In this document: in pieces, positions 47,726 to 56,963 of the stretch
Layout of the letters: every line of letters begins with the position of its first letter
Numbering within the stretch: the first letter of the stretch is position 1
DNA from: a virus
DNA length: 64,000 nucleotides
Reading direction: 5' to 3' (one strand)
IMG/VR virus record: IMGVR_UViG_3300050119_000076
Location: 1-64,000 of that record
Notes under the pieces: generated by a model
The model's input: the letters and a program-made list of their open reading frames with translations, nothing else
Database searches by the model: none
Told to the model about the DNA's origin: nothing
Made by a program: the position numbers and the translations under genes

Positions 47726-49936
47726 TCAAAGCATTGGTTGCTGTGGCATTGAAGCCATAGGCATGCTTGGCATTGCCGGCATTGTCAAGCCGGGAGGCGA
47801 CGCCATAGGAACGGCCGGCATGGATTTCGTTGACTTGCCAGCCTTCGCAGATTTCACCTTCGTGGTGCCCTTGGCGTAACCTGAGGGCTTCTTGTCCGGC
47901 ATACCGCCTGCCGTACCGGCTCCCTTGACAGTGGCCTTAGCAAGCTGTGGCGTGGCCATTGCGGCCGCGCCAGCCCGAGCACCCTCATTGGTAGTGCTGC
48001 CCATTGAATACACTTCATCGACACCATCCGCGAAACCTTGTGGCGCTGTCACACGAATGCTTGGGTCTCCGCCAGTGTTGATGCTGAAGCCCCCAGGAGC
48101 CCGCACACCGGCAAGGTACGCCGCAGTGTTAGCATCAGGGGCGCCCGAGCCAAGGCCGCTACCGACCGGCTGAAAGCTTGCTTCTTGTGCCGCGCGCATC
48201 GCGCCTAGCGAGGGTGCTATTGACATCCCCATACCGGGTGAAAAGCCGGCTGATGCGAATGGAGGCGGAACAGCAGCCGGAGCAATCGGCGCTACGCGCC
48301 CAAGCCCATCAGTCGGTTGCGCCTGGAGCAATCCGCCCGGTCCGGCCTGCGCTGCACGAGGGGCCTGAGGGGATGCAAGCTGATTTAGATAGCTGCCGAG
48401 GTTGTCATAGCGTGGCATGCCCCGACTATCTCGGCCTTTGTATGGTGTGTTGGTGCTGTACACATCCTCGCCAATGTTCGCGTCGCCGTCAGCAAAGCCA
48501 GGAACGCCGCCACGAATAACCTGTGGCAGCGGTGCTCTTGCGGCGGGCGCAGGACCATAGCCGCCGTCAGATGCGATCGGGTCTTCAGCACGCGTCTCAG
48601 AGACCAAAGGAATCGTCGTATAGCCCTGCGTGAACGGGTTCTTTCCATCCAGGAGGCCGCCACCTAGTCCGATCGGGCCACCGTTCGCTTCCATCTTGCC
48701 GACAACATCTGGAGTACCGTCAGCGTAGAAACGCGCGAAAGGCACCATGCCGCCGAGAGCCAACTGCATAACGGGTGTGTCGCCGCCTGTCGGCGTTTGT
48801 GGCGCGCGACTCTTGGATATTTTCGTGGCGCCCGTCGCGTGGCCTGGAGGGGTTTTCTCTTTCTTCGAAAGCTCTTTGGGATTGGTACGCGGAAGATTCT
48901 GTGATGCGAAGTCAGCGCCTGTCAGGGGTGCGCGGCCAGCGTCCGTGCCGCCACCATCGCGCATCGTCGGAGCGGCCTTCTTCGGAGCAGCCTGTACTTT
49001 CTTTCGACTAGCCGCCTGCGCCGCGGGCTGACCGCCCGTGCCTCCGGCGTTCGTCGCGGCCATACGCATGAGGCCGATCTTGTTGAGATGCTCGATGATG
49101 CCGCGGCCAACGTGCTCCGCTGCGCCCTTGTTGAGCACTGCTTCACCCGGCGATAGCATGGCTGGCACAATATCAGTCGGACCGGCCTTTGATCCCTTAG
49201 CCGGTAGCCCCTTGCCGGAAGCCTTCTGAGAAGGCTTCTGAGTGTCTGCGGTGCCCTTGGCCCACTGTGCGATCCCCGTGTAACCGGCGCCAGTCGATTC
49301 GGGTGTCTGTGGCTGTGGCGTATAAACGCTAGAATTAGGGTCCGGCGCGGGTGTGCCTCCTTCCTGAGCTATATGGCCGAGGGCTTGTCCGTTCTGAATT
49401 TGATCGTCGGTCAGTCCGTACATACGTGCTTGTGCGACTGTCAACATAGTTTTGCCACTTGCAGCCTCGCCTTGTTTCTGACGCAGAGACTCCAAAGATG
49501 GCATCGCGCCTATCTGCGCTGCGCGTAGACCTACGAGAGACGGCGCAACTTCAGCCTGAGCCTGCGAAAGCGCGCCAGTACCCATCTGTGCAATCGCCTC
49601 GGCTGGGATACCAATTCGTGCCTGTGCCTCACGAAGCATAGCTTCGGAGGGGGTTGCGAATGCTTGCTGTGTCGTAAGGCCAGCCTGTGCATTGCGCATG
49701 GCGATATCGGCTGCGGACACGGGACCTAGGGTCTTGCCTTGTTCGCGGGTTGTGAAGGCCGATGCACGCTCGGCTGCTTGCTGAGCCTCCGCGGTCGGTC
49801 CGAACTGCGCGGCCTGCTCGCCAGTCAGGGCGGCCTGCGCTCTCACGACTTGAGCTTGCGCCAAATTCGCGGGAATGCGCGATGCCGCTTCAGCACCTAG
49901 CTGTTTCTGATAGGTAGAGAGATCGCCCATCGCCAT
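47726..49936 (-). CDS. Virion protein with tape-measure-like motif
   Basis: 736 residues. The N-terminal 200 are Ala/Gln-rich helices (QLGAEAASRIPANLAQAQVVRAQAALTGEQAA). Around 250 comes TDIVPAMLSPGEAVLNKGAAEHVGRG, a motif shared with phage tail tape-measure and internal virion proteins (VPAMLxPGExVlNKxAxxxxG). The rest is Gly/Pro/Ala-rich with several copies of ADGxxxV-like short units. No enzyme domain was seen. An internal or tail structural role is inferred from the motif and its neighbours. Confidence 0.65.
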   Translation of the reverse strand: MAMGDLSTYQKQLGAEAASRIPANLAQAQVVRAQAALTGEQAAQFGPTAEAQQAAERASAFTTREQGKTLGPVSAADIAMRNAQAGLTTQQAFATPSEAMLREAQARIGIPAEAIAQMGTGALSQAQAEVAPSLVGLRAAQIGAMPSLESLRQKQGEAASGKTMLTVAQARMYGLTDDQIQNGQALGHIAQEGGTPAPDPNSSVYTPQPQTPESTGAGYTGIAQWAKGTADTQKPSQKASGKGLPAKGSKAGPTDIVPAMLSPGEAVLNKGAAEHVGRGIIEHLNKIGLMRMAATNAGGTGGQPAAQAASRKKVQAAPKKAAPTMRDGGGTDAGRAPLTGADFASQNLPRTNPKELSKKEKTPPGHATGATKISKSRAPQTPTGGDTPVMQLALGGMVPFARFYADGTPDVVGKMEANGGPIGLGGGLLDGKNPFTQGYTTIPLVSETRAEDPIASDGGYGPAPAARAPLPQVIRGGVPGFADGDANIGEDVYSTNTPYKGRDSRGMPRYDNLGSYLNQLASPQAPRAAQAGPGGLLQAQPTDGLGRVAPIAPAAVPPPFASAGFSPGMGMSIAPSLGAMRAAQEASFQPVGSGLGSGAPDANTAAYLAGVRAPGGFSINTGGDPSIRVTAPQGFADGVDEVYSMGSTTNEGARAGAAAMATPQLAKATVKGAGTAGGMPDKKPSGYAKGTTKVKSAKAGKSTKSMPAVPMASPPGLTMPAMPSMPMASMPQQPML

Positions 49937-49941
49937 GATAG

Positions 49942-50127
49942 TTACCCGCTGTTCTCTTCGCCCGTGGGCTTACCTGCCTGTGGCAATACAATCGGCGACC
50001 ACCAATCATCCTGGTGTGGCGCCCACTTATACCCATACACCACTCGAAGCTCTGGCGCTAGTTCCACGCGGAATGTCTTCTCAGGATCAGGATAGCCACC
50101 ACTGGCCTCGTCTAGGGGGAGATACAT
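49942..50127 (-). CDS. Small protein of unknown function
   Basis: 61 residues from MYLPLDEASGGYPDPEKTFR. The ATG at 50127 follows GGAG; a GTG at 50133 overlaps the upstream stop. Trp-rich (WAPHQDDWWSP). It lies between two large virion genes, so it is probably a minor virion or assembly protein. Confidence 0.6.
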   Translation of the reverse strand: MYLPLDEASGGYPDPEKTFRVELAPELRVVYGYKWAPHQDDWWSPIVLPQAGKPTGEENSG

Positions 50128-50129
50128 GC

Positions 50130-52190
50130 TCACTCCGTAGAAGCAATGTTGAGGTTGGTGTTGTTGGACTGGCTCACGCTCTCCTGGCTCTCGCCGATAT
50201 TAGAGGCCGTCTGCGAGGCGCTGTTGCTCGTCTGGTTGCTATTGATGAACTCCGTAACGTCGCTCCGGCTAACCTGCCAGCTAGACGAAGATCCGAAGTT
50301 GACGTTGTCCTGACGTGCGCGATGGCTTGCCCATGTAACGGAGCCGAGTGCCGATGCAGCGATTTGAGCCTCAACCTGCGCGCCTACCTTGGCAGCATCG
50401 GTCGCGATCGACTTGGCCGTCATATAAAGCTGCGCGTTCATATTGGCAGCCGAGACACCGACTTGCGTAGCCTGCAGCGCCTCATCTAGCGCAGCCTGCC
50501 ACTCCTTGATAATCGCGTCGTTGTACGCACTGGTGCCGGAAACCTCCGACGCATAGATGCGCGCGGTTGCTTCATTCTGCGCGGCTATGGCCTGCACTTG
50601 TGCAGACTGACCAACGACCAGGGCTTTATAACCTTCGTACTCGGCCACGTAAGCATCAAGTTGCGCTTTGTAGACAGCGATATTTTCGTCGATCTCTTTG
50701 GCAACGGCCGTAACCTGCGTAGAGAAGACATCAGCCTGCGTCCCGAAGACCTGCTCCTTGACCTGCTCGCCTTGCAGCAGCGCCTTATAGGCTTCGACGT
50801 TCGCCGTATAGGCGTTGATCTGCGCGGCGTAGGCAGCCACTTCCTGCCCGAAAATTTGCACCTTGAGGCTCTCGACCTGTGCCTCGACCTGGATAATCTG
50901 GATCTCGCCCTTGAAGACCTCGATCGATGCCAGCGCAGCGTCGACCTCGACTTTGTACTGCTGGACCAAGGCCGTGTTCATTTGAACCTTGACCATCTCG
51001 GCTTCAAGCTCGGCGCGGTACGCTGCCACTAAAGCCATCTGCCCCTGGATCTTTGCGTTGTAGATGTCGATCGTGGCACGATACACGGCGACCTGTGCTG
51101 TAAACGCTTGGATCTGCGCGTTGTAGATCGCGACACCGGCATCGGTCATATACTTACATGTCTCGAAGCGGCGTTGCTCGGTCTGGTTGGCGTAGTCGAT
51201 CAGCTTGCCCTCAAGCTGTGTCGCACTATCCAGCGCCATCTTGATATTATCTTGTTCAAGTTTGGCCTGAGCGACAGCAATATCTCGCGATGATCCAACC
51301 AACACAAAGGCCAGTTCAGTTTGGATCTTGATCTGCGCGTCAATAAACACACCGGGCGGGAAGGCGTAGCCCATCGTCTCCATGCGATCTAGTGCGGCGA
51401 TTGCGTCGCCCGCCTGCTTCATTTCCCGCTCACGTTCACGATTCCAGATGTTCTCTTCGATCGCGGGCGGCAGGCCGGTGTTAGTTCCCGTGTTGCCAAT
51501 GTCGAGACGCTGTAGCAGCGTCGCTTGCATCTCGCTAAGAAGAGCATCGGTGTACGGGGCGTTGGGGATATAGTCCACGATGCCAGGGGAGACAATCGTC
51601 AGTACCGGCGCTGTCGCGCTTAGCGTCGGCAGCGTCACGCCGCCGAAGGCATAGGTCTGCAATGATAAGAGGCTAGGCGGCGCCGGGAGATCCACGCTGA
51701 CCGTCGGGTACGTGAAGTTGGTATCGATCGCCGGCGCGCCAGGCTCCACTAAGAAAGGTTGCGGGGGCGCATTGGGAAAGTTGATCGTCGGAGGCGTCGC
51801 CGTGAACAGCGGGAACACGTCCGTGATCGCGAGCTGCGCGTTGAACGCCGCCGGAATAGGTGGCGCGCTCCACACAATAGGCTCGACAACTGGAGGCGCC
51901 GGTACGGTGACGGCAGGCCCTAGGGTGTTGATCGGGTAAACTGGCGTGATGACTGGCGGCACAAGAGATAAGGCCAGCGTCCCAAGCTGCTGAATGTAGC
52001 TGTCCGCGGTAGCAGCATGATCTTCGGCAAAAGTAGTGACGTCCTGCGCGCCGATGAAATCTTGTTCAATCGGCAGGATGACTGGCGGCGACGGCGGTAG
52101 CGGCGGCACTGGTACGGGAGACGACGGAGTCGTCGGCTTCAGCGGCGGCACTGCTGTCGGTGGCGGGACGGGGATATAGAGATCGACCAT
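50130..52190 (-). CDS. Long coiled-coil virion protein
   Basis: 686 residues. Residues 1-60 are Pro-rich. The middle (about 330-560) is a long helical array of units like AxVAxYxAxIxAYxAxIQGE (examples VAVYRATIDIYNAKIQGQM and VAAYAAQINAYTANVEAY), predicted coiled coil. The C-terminal 60 residues are Ser/Asn/Gln-rich. Such proteins are internal or tail-tube-like components in short-tailed phages. No catalytic motif was seen. Confidence 0.7.
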   Translation of the reverse strand: MVDLYIPVPPPTAVPPLKPTTPSSPVPVPPLPPSPPVILPIEQDFIGAQDVTTFAEDHAATADSYIQQLGTLALSLVPPVITPVYPINTLGPAVTVPAPPVVEPIVWSAPPIPAAFNAQLAITDVFPLFTATPPTINFPNAPPQPFLVEPGAPAIDTNFTYPTVSVDLPAPPSLLSLQTYAFGGVTLPTLSATAPVLTIVSPGIVDYIPNAPYTDALLSEMQATLLQRLDIGNTGTNTGLPPAIEENIWNREREREMKQAGDAIAALDRMETMGYAFPPGVFIDAQIKIQTELAFVLVGSSRDIAVAQAKLEQDNIKMALDSATQLEGKLIDYANQTEQRRFETCKYMTDAGVAIYNAQIQAFTAQVAVYRATIDIYNAKIQGQMALVAAYRAELEAEMVKVQMNTALVQQYKVEVDAALASIEVFKGEIQIIQVEAQVESLKVQIFGQEVAAYAAQINAYTANVEAYKALLQGEQVKEQVFGTQADVFSTQVTAVAKEIDENIAVYKAQLDAYVAEYEGYKALVVGQSAQVQAIAAQNEATARIYASEVSGTSAYNDAIIKEWQAALDEALQATQVGVSAANMNAQLYMTAKSIATDAAKVGAQVEAQIAASALGSVTWASHRARQDNVNFGSSSSWQVSRSDVTEFINSNQTSNSASQTASNIGESQESVSQSNNTNLNIASTE

Positions 52191-52234
52191 TGGCGCTCCT
52201 CAACAGAGCACCGTATCTCAATTAAGTCACAGCT

Positions 52235-52471
52235 TCAAGCGGCGTGGAGATCCGCCTTCTGCAGCATAGCGATAAGATGCACAGTCGTCAGACCACACTC
52301 GACTAGAATGTCTTCGACGTGGCCGAATGTCAGTGTGTTCTTATGCGCATCCCATTCACTCTGGAGCAGCCGAACCGCTGCATCATAGATGGGCTTGCGA
52401 ACATCTGCGTCATGGCGCTTGGAGATAATAAGAACTTCGCGAAAGACGCCCGATACATCGAGATGACTCAT
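52235..52471 (-). CDS. Small helical protein, unknown function
   Basis: 78 residues, MSHLDVSGVFREVLIISKRH, helical, with GGAGGG 7 bases before the ATG. It lies 12 bases after the stop of the 804-residue tail protein. The family is not recognised. Confidence 0.6.
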   Translation of the reverse strand: MSHLDVSGVFREVLIISKRHDADVRKPIYDAAVRLLQSEWDAHKNTLTFGHVEDILVECGLTTVHLIAMLQKADLHAA

Positions 52472-52483
52472 GGCGCCCTCCTA

Positions 52484-54898
52484 TCATGTTACCGCCGCTG
52501 GCGGTTTAACCGTCACATTGCAGATCCCTTGGGCTACACCATATGGGATGTCCATGAACAGCGCACGAATATCCGTGGGCTGGCAGCGCAAAGCTTTCGT
52601 CAACGCAGGCATAAAGTCTACGCCGTCCAGATAGAGATAGGGCGTCTTGTCTACATAGAAACCCTGCGCATAATGCATACCGTTGGAGACGTGCAGCCAG
52701 GGATCGAAACTGCTCGCCGTCGTGCCAGTAAAGATACCATAAGGTGTGTGAATTTCAAGCGCCGTAACGACTTCGCTATAGTTGAGTGTCGACACGCTGT
52801 AGAAATCTGGATCGCTGCCTAATGCGCCGGTCGGAACTTGCGACAAGCTCGGTGGAAATGGATGTAGATTTACGGCTACGAGATATGTAGCGCTTAAATC
52901 AAGCTCGCCGGAGAAGTCGAAAATCTTGAGTGTTTCGTCGGCGCTTAGAGTGCCGTTAATCTCGTCGACATTAGAGTACGTGTAGATTAGTGGGCAGCCC
53001 GGCAACTCCTCGGTGGCGCCGTTATAGCTCGTCCCGCTTACCGTGCCGCTCGTGTGCAGCACAGGCGCGATGTCAGGTACACTTGTGATGCCGGGGAAGT
53101 CCGACACAGGTGCGGTGGCGAAGCCGTTGAAGTAACTGCCGGACGGAAGCCAACTAGCGGCTCCGCTATAAACCCCCGCGGGCGTCGGAATATGGCTAGG
53201 ATTCTCGCCGTTCGACACATCCCACCACGCCGCCAGATCAATAAGAGGACCACCCTCGCCGTCGGACGTAATATCTTGTGGCGCGGTTTCGCCAACACCG
53301 GTCCCGCTATCGTACATATCGTTGGTGCCGAACACGAGCCAGTTACTATTTACCGGGTTCGGAGATGCCCAATCGGCTGCATCCGCCAGCCACGCTGCGA
53401 CGGTTGACCAATTCTCCGCGAGGGCCGGAGCAGAGGCCGTGACGATCGGAGCTACGAAAGTCTCAAGGACCACGAGAGAAACAGGGACCATCGCTGCTGG
53501 CAGACTGTCCTGCGACTGACCTGGTGTCGGAATCTGATATTGCGGCCAAGGAAGCTGACCGCCGATGTCTCCTCCCGTGCCGGGCGCCAACACATATGTC
53601 TGCTTCCAATCTAAGTACCATAGACCGACATAAGCTGTCGTGTTGGTGGGCAACGATGGCGCGCCATTTGCTGGGCTGGTGGCGACGGTTCCGAATCCAA
53701 CATTATTCTGAACTGTCTGTAGTTGTGGGGTCGTAACCGGAGGAGTCCCGCCAAGGACCGGGATCACGTACATATCAAATGCGGCGCTACTGCCGTCGGA
53801 ACTATAAAGCTCTTTCACACACGCTTCCGGGTATGTGTAGATTATTTCTTGAGGCGCGGCCGCTGGCCCGGTCGGAGTAAGGCTGTTTTCCAACGTCGCA
53901 ATCGCATCCGGTGCAGTCGACGCGGGCGGGACCGCCTCGGCGTTGCCGTACTGAATGCCGTAGAAGTTCTTGAACGGGGATGTATGTGGCAGCGTCGGCG
54001 CAGCCTGGGGATATGTAATCGGGTCCAGGCCGACAGTGATAAGCGCCGGCGACGGCACCCACGACGGCGCGTAATAATAATCGCCGTCCGGTGAGATACA
54101 GTAAGGCATCAACGATGTGAGGTCTGGCTCCAGCACATTAAGGCCGCCAGGGCCTGTGCGCGTGATCGTGCCGCTGATGTCGAACACATCGAGCGCCGTC
54201 CATATCGTGCTTTCTTTGCCGTTCATGATCGGCACATGAGCCTGTTCGGTCGCGGTGGTGCTACCGCCAGCCAGGGGAGTGGAGTAGAGCACAAGCGTCG
54301 TCGCGGCCTCACCACCGGACGTAAAGTTGATGGGTGTCAGGATCGCCTCGATCGGTCCAAAGGCTTCCTGGTGGACCCGGATATGCTGCCCGCCCCAGGT
54401 TGTGGTTTTTATGCCGGCACAAAATAGGTTGGGGAGCGGCTCGAAGAAGTTATTAGGGTCCAGGGGCGGCGATAGCGACTGTGGGTTGAGTGTTGCCATG
54501 TCGAACACGGCAAAGTCGCAATCCCCGTCAGGGCCATTGTAGAGGACCAGGAGGCATGTCACCGGTATGGGGGGTGACAGTAGCGGGGGCCTCACGCCAG
54601 GCACCTGGGCGACGCGCTGACGGGGCTGTGCGGGCTGTGGCGTGGTTAACGTCTTCGGGGGATGCGCCGTCAGGGTGATTATTTCATTTCCGAACTGATT
54701 TTGGTAGCGGATATCCAGGCCGGGAGACAGAAGCTCGGCAGTATGGATCTGGACGATGCTGAGCGAATACGCCTGCCGCTGGCGCGCGACGAACCAGTTA
54801 ATTAGGCCGCGGCTGGCTTCCACCAGGGCAATAGCGCCGGGGCCAATGCCGTCCATACGGTAGGATGCGGGAGTTTTGTACCGGTCATCGTCGTCCAT
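52484..54898 (-). CDS. Large tail/virion structural protein
   Basis: 804 residues. It begins with a polar segment and helix (GIGPGAIALVEASRGLINWFVARQRQAYSLSIVQIHTAE), then becomes Pro/Gly/Thr/Tyr-rich with many short beta-type segments, as in large fibre or tail surface proteins. No hydrolase or chaperone motif was seen. It is translationally coupled (TGATG) to the 39-residue gene upstream. Role inferred from its place among tail genes. Confidence 0.65.
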   Translation of the reverse strand: MDDDDRYKTPASYRMDGIGPGAIALVEASRGLINWFVARQRQAYSLSIVQIHTAELLSPGLDIRYQNQFGNEIITLTAHPPKTLTTPQPAQPRQRVAQVPGVRPPLLSPPIPVTCLLVLYNGPDGDCDFAVFDMATLNPQSLSPPLDPNNFFEPLPNLFCAGIKTTTWGGQHIRVHQEAFGPIEAILTPINFTSGGEAATTLVLYSTPLAGGSTTATEQAHVPIMNGKESTIWTALDVFDISGTITRTGPGGLNVLEPDLTSLMPYCISPDGDYYYAPSWVPSPALITVGLDPITYPQAAPTLPHTSPFKNFYGIQYGNAEAVPPASTAPDAIATLENSLTPTGPAAAPQEIIYTYPEACVKELYSSDGSSAAFDMYVIPVLGGTPPVTTPQLQTVQNNVGFGTVATSPANGAPSLPTNTTAYVGLWYLDWKQTYVLAPGTGGDIGGQLPWPQYQIPTPGQSQDSLPAAMVPVSLVVLETFVAPIVTASAPALAENWSTVAAWLADAADWASPNPVNSNWLVFGTNDMYDSGTGVGETAPQDITSDGEGGPLIDLAAWWDVSNGENPSHIPTPAGVYSGAASWLPSGSYFNGFATAPVSDFPGITSVPDIAPVLHTSGTVSGTSYNGATEELPGCPLIYTYSNVDEINGTLSADETLKIFDFSGELDLSATYLVAVNLHPFPPSLSQVPTGALGSDPDFYSVSTLNYSEVVTALEIHTPYGIFTGTTASSFDPWLHVSNGMHYAQGFYVDKTPYLYLDGVDFMPALTKALRCQPTDIRALFMDIPYGVAQGICNVTVKPPAAVT

Positions 54899-55017
54899 CA
54901 GCGATCTCTTAATATCCCTAGATCGCGAAGTAACTGCTTACCGACAAACCACCACGGCTGCCGCAGACAGATACTTGAATGAGCACGATAGAATCGTCTT
55001 TTAAGCCACTTCATCAT
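54898..55017 (-). CDS. Very small basic protein bridging two tail genes
   Basis: 39 residues, MMKWLKRRFYRAHSSICLRQ, then PWWFVGKQLLRDLGILRDR. Its start overlaps the upstream stop and its stop overlaps the downstream start, filling the 115-base gap exactly, which supports it being translated. Function unknown. Confidence 0.5.
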   Translation of the reverse strand: MMKWLKRRFYRAHSSICLRQPWWFVGKQLLRDLGILRDR

Positions 55018-56267
55018 ACTCTCCGTGTGCTGCTGATCGGCAGGAACTCGATGCTGTCCAGGTCAAAATTCTGGCCCACGCTCGTCAGCTCCCAAGTGAA
55101 GTAGCGAGAGCGCAGCCCTTTACCTATATCGACGCGGGCTGTGCGAAGTGAATGTGTACGAATTTTATAGACATATTCCTTCTCGTCGCCGGAACACAGC
55201 TTCAGGAAGAAGTCACCTTTGCCACGAAGGCCGAGGTAAGCGGCTTTAAAGGATGTAAGGTAGGAGCCGGAAAGCTGTAGCAATCCGCCCATGAGGTCTG
55301 TAATGATCGGCTTTCCAGCGTCACTCCCACCAGAAAGCTCAAAGAGCCCACTAGAATTAGCACCAAGATAGACATCCCCAAGTTTCGCGAATGAGTTGAA
55401 TTCATAATTTGTGTACTCCGTGACGGCGCCCGTGCGGCTGTTCATGGCCCAGGCGGTGAAGCCCCCGCCGGGGGACATATACGCGATGCTGCATTTGAGG
55501 GTATCTTGCAAGGCGAGATTGTAGATCGCCAGCAGTGAGTTTGAGTCGCTGAAAATGGCGTTCTCGTCCATCACCATTGTGACGATAAGCTGGTCGGCGA
55601 ACGCGTCACTTAAAGACATCGTGTCACTTTGCAAAACACCGGCGCAATAAACCGGAGTCAGCGTGTCGGAGAACATCGCCGTGTCGGTCCAGTTGCCCCC
55701 CAGGAACCAGGCCAATGCCTCGTTAAGCGCAAGGAACTCCGTCATGGACTGTGAATAATTGTAGCTAGCTAGGGACGTATCGACCAGTCCGAGCTGCTCC
55801 AGCACGACTAGTCCCTGCACCACCGACATGAACATGGAGAACGTGAGGGTGTCTTGGAGCTTCGCCGTTGTCGATAGACCGAAGAAGTCTTCAAGAACGG
55901 CCTGCTCGCGCTGCGTAAAGTTGTAAACGCCGAGCGTAGTCATCGTCGGCGTGATCGTCAGCAATTCATTGATAAGTCCCGACGGCCGCCAGAGCAGCGC
56001 CTGTACCGCGGTCAGGGTGATCGTATCGACAATCGCGCACGGCGAGCCAAAGACCGGGCTCCAGCCCCATTGATCGGACGGCGACACGCCTAACGTAAGC
56101 TCTTCGGCGAGCGACACATAAGCTGTCCAGGCGGCGGTGAGGGTGTCCGAGAAATCAACGGTCTCAGTAAGAGCTAGTGGAAAGATCGCCGAGGTATAGA
56201 CGAGCGCAGCGTTGCCGCCGCCCACTGTGAAATGGCCCGAGGTAGCCGCGAGGACGTGATTAGTCAC
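55014..56267 (-). CDS. Tail structural protein with degenerate repeats
   Basis: 417 residues. The first 260 contain loose repeats built around TETVDFSDTLT, LAEELTLG, LQDTLTFS, FSDTLTPVY and SDTMSLSDAF, a pattern seen in repetitive phage tail proteins. The last 120 residues (GKGLRSRYFTWELTSVGQNFDLDSIEFLPI) look like a folded C-terminal domain. Virion role inferred. Confidence 0.65.
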   Translation of the reverse strand: MTNHVLAATSGHFTVGGGNAALVYTSAIFPLALTETVDFSDTLTAAWTAYVSLAEELTLGVSPSDQWGWSPVFGSPCAIVDTITLTAVQALLWRPSGLINELLTITPTMTTLGVYNFTQREQAVLEDFFGLSTTAKLQDTLTFSMFMSVVQGLVVLEQLGLVDTSLASYNYSQSMTEFLALNEALAWFLGGNWTDTAMFSDTLTPVYCAGVLQSDTMSLSDAFADQLIVTMVMDENAIFSDSNSLLAIYNLALQDTLKCSIAYMSPGGGFTAWAMNSRTGAVTEYTNYEFNSFAKLGDVYLGANSSGLFELSGGSDAGKPIITDLMGGLLQLSGSYLTSFKAAYLGLRGKGDFFLKLCSGDEKEYVYKIRTHSLRTARVDIGKGLRSRYFTWELTSVGQNFDLDSIEFLPISSTRRV

Positions 56268-56302
56268 GGCTTAAAATCCGGGATCTGTGTCTACGGCACT
56301 CA

Positions 56303-56839
56303 TTAACCTGCAGCCGCGGCGGTATAAGTGAGCAGCAACTGATCGCCTACACCCACCGACTTCGGCGTGCTGAACTGCGCAGCCGAAAACAAAATGCCTG
56401 ACGTTGAACTCTTCGTCGAGGCCGACGACAAGAACGCACCGTAGATCGTCAATATAGAGGTAAATACGAAGACTGCCGGCGAAGCGGAATTTGTGGCCTG
56501 CTGACCACTCTCGACACCCGCAAAGGGGACACGAGTCACAGCCGAGTAAGCCGTTGCTTCGGTCGCATTACCAGGAATCGAAGCAGCAGTGTCCGTCGCA
56601 ACGGGTACATAGTTGCCCGTAAAAGGCGCCAGATACCACGAGCTGATCTGCGAGACGCCGGTAAATTCAACGCCAAGAATGTGATCGAGGCCCTGATTGA
56701 CGATAAGGTTGTCCGCCTCGAACTCGTCTATCACTTTGCCGGCGCGAACGATCTTGCCCGAATAGCGCCCCTCAAGCCGCAATAACTGCTTCGGCACTAG
56801 AATGCCCCGCTCCAGGCGGTATCCATCATTGCCTTCCAT
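56303..56839 (-). CDS. Tail-associated protein
   Basis: 178 residues. LRLEGRYSGKIVRAGKVIDEFEADNLIVNQGLDHIL followed by SSWYLAPFTGNYVP resembles a common phage tail-fibre-attachment family (W.i.v.r.Gkvie....kNliVn.Gl...l). The C-terminus is Ala/Ser/Thr-rich. AAGGAG precedes the ATG. Role is inferred from the family resemblance. Confidence 0.65.
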   Translation of the reverse strand: MEGNDGYRLERGILVPKQLLRLEGRYSGKIVRAGKVIDEFEADNLIVNQGLDHILGVEFTGVSQISSWYLAPFTGNYVPVATDTAASIPGNATEATAYSAVTRVPFAGVESGQQATNSASPAVFVFTSILTIYGAFLSSASTKSSTSGILFSAAQFSTPKSVGVGDQLLLTYTAAAAG

Positions 56840-56849
56840 AGCGCGCTCC

Positions 56850-56963
56850 TTACGGCATATCCCCAGGGCGTAGCGTCGTCGCTATGCCTGCAAAAACTGT
56901 GATCAAGATAAGCACGATAAGGGCCGCAACGCCGATACCGGCTAGAATGTGCTCAACCGTCAT
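56850..56963 (-). CDS. Single-span membrane protein
   Basis: 37 residues: MTVEHILAGIGVAALIVLIL, then ITVFAGIATTLRPGDMP, one membrane span. It overlaps the end of the upstream tail gene by 11 bases, and its stop lies within the ribosome site of the next gene. A lysis-related or membrane role is possible; nothing specific can be said. Confidence 0.5.
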   Translation of the reverse strand: MTVEHILAGIGVAALIVLILITVFAGIATTLRPGDMP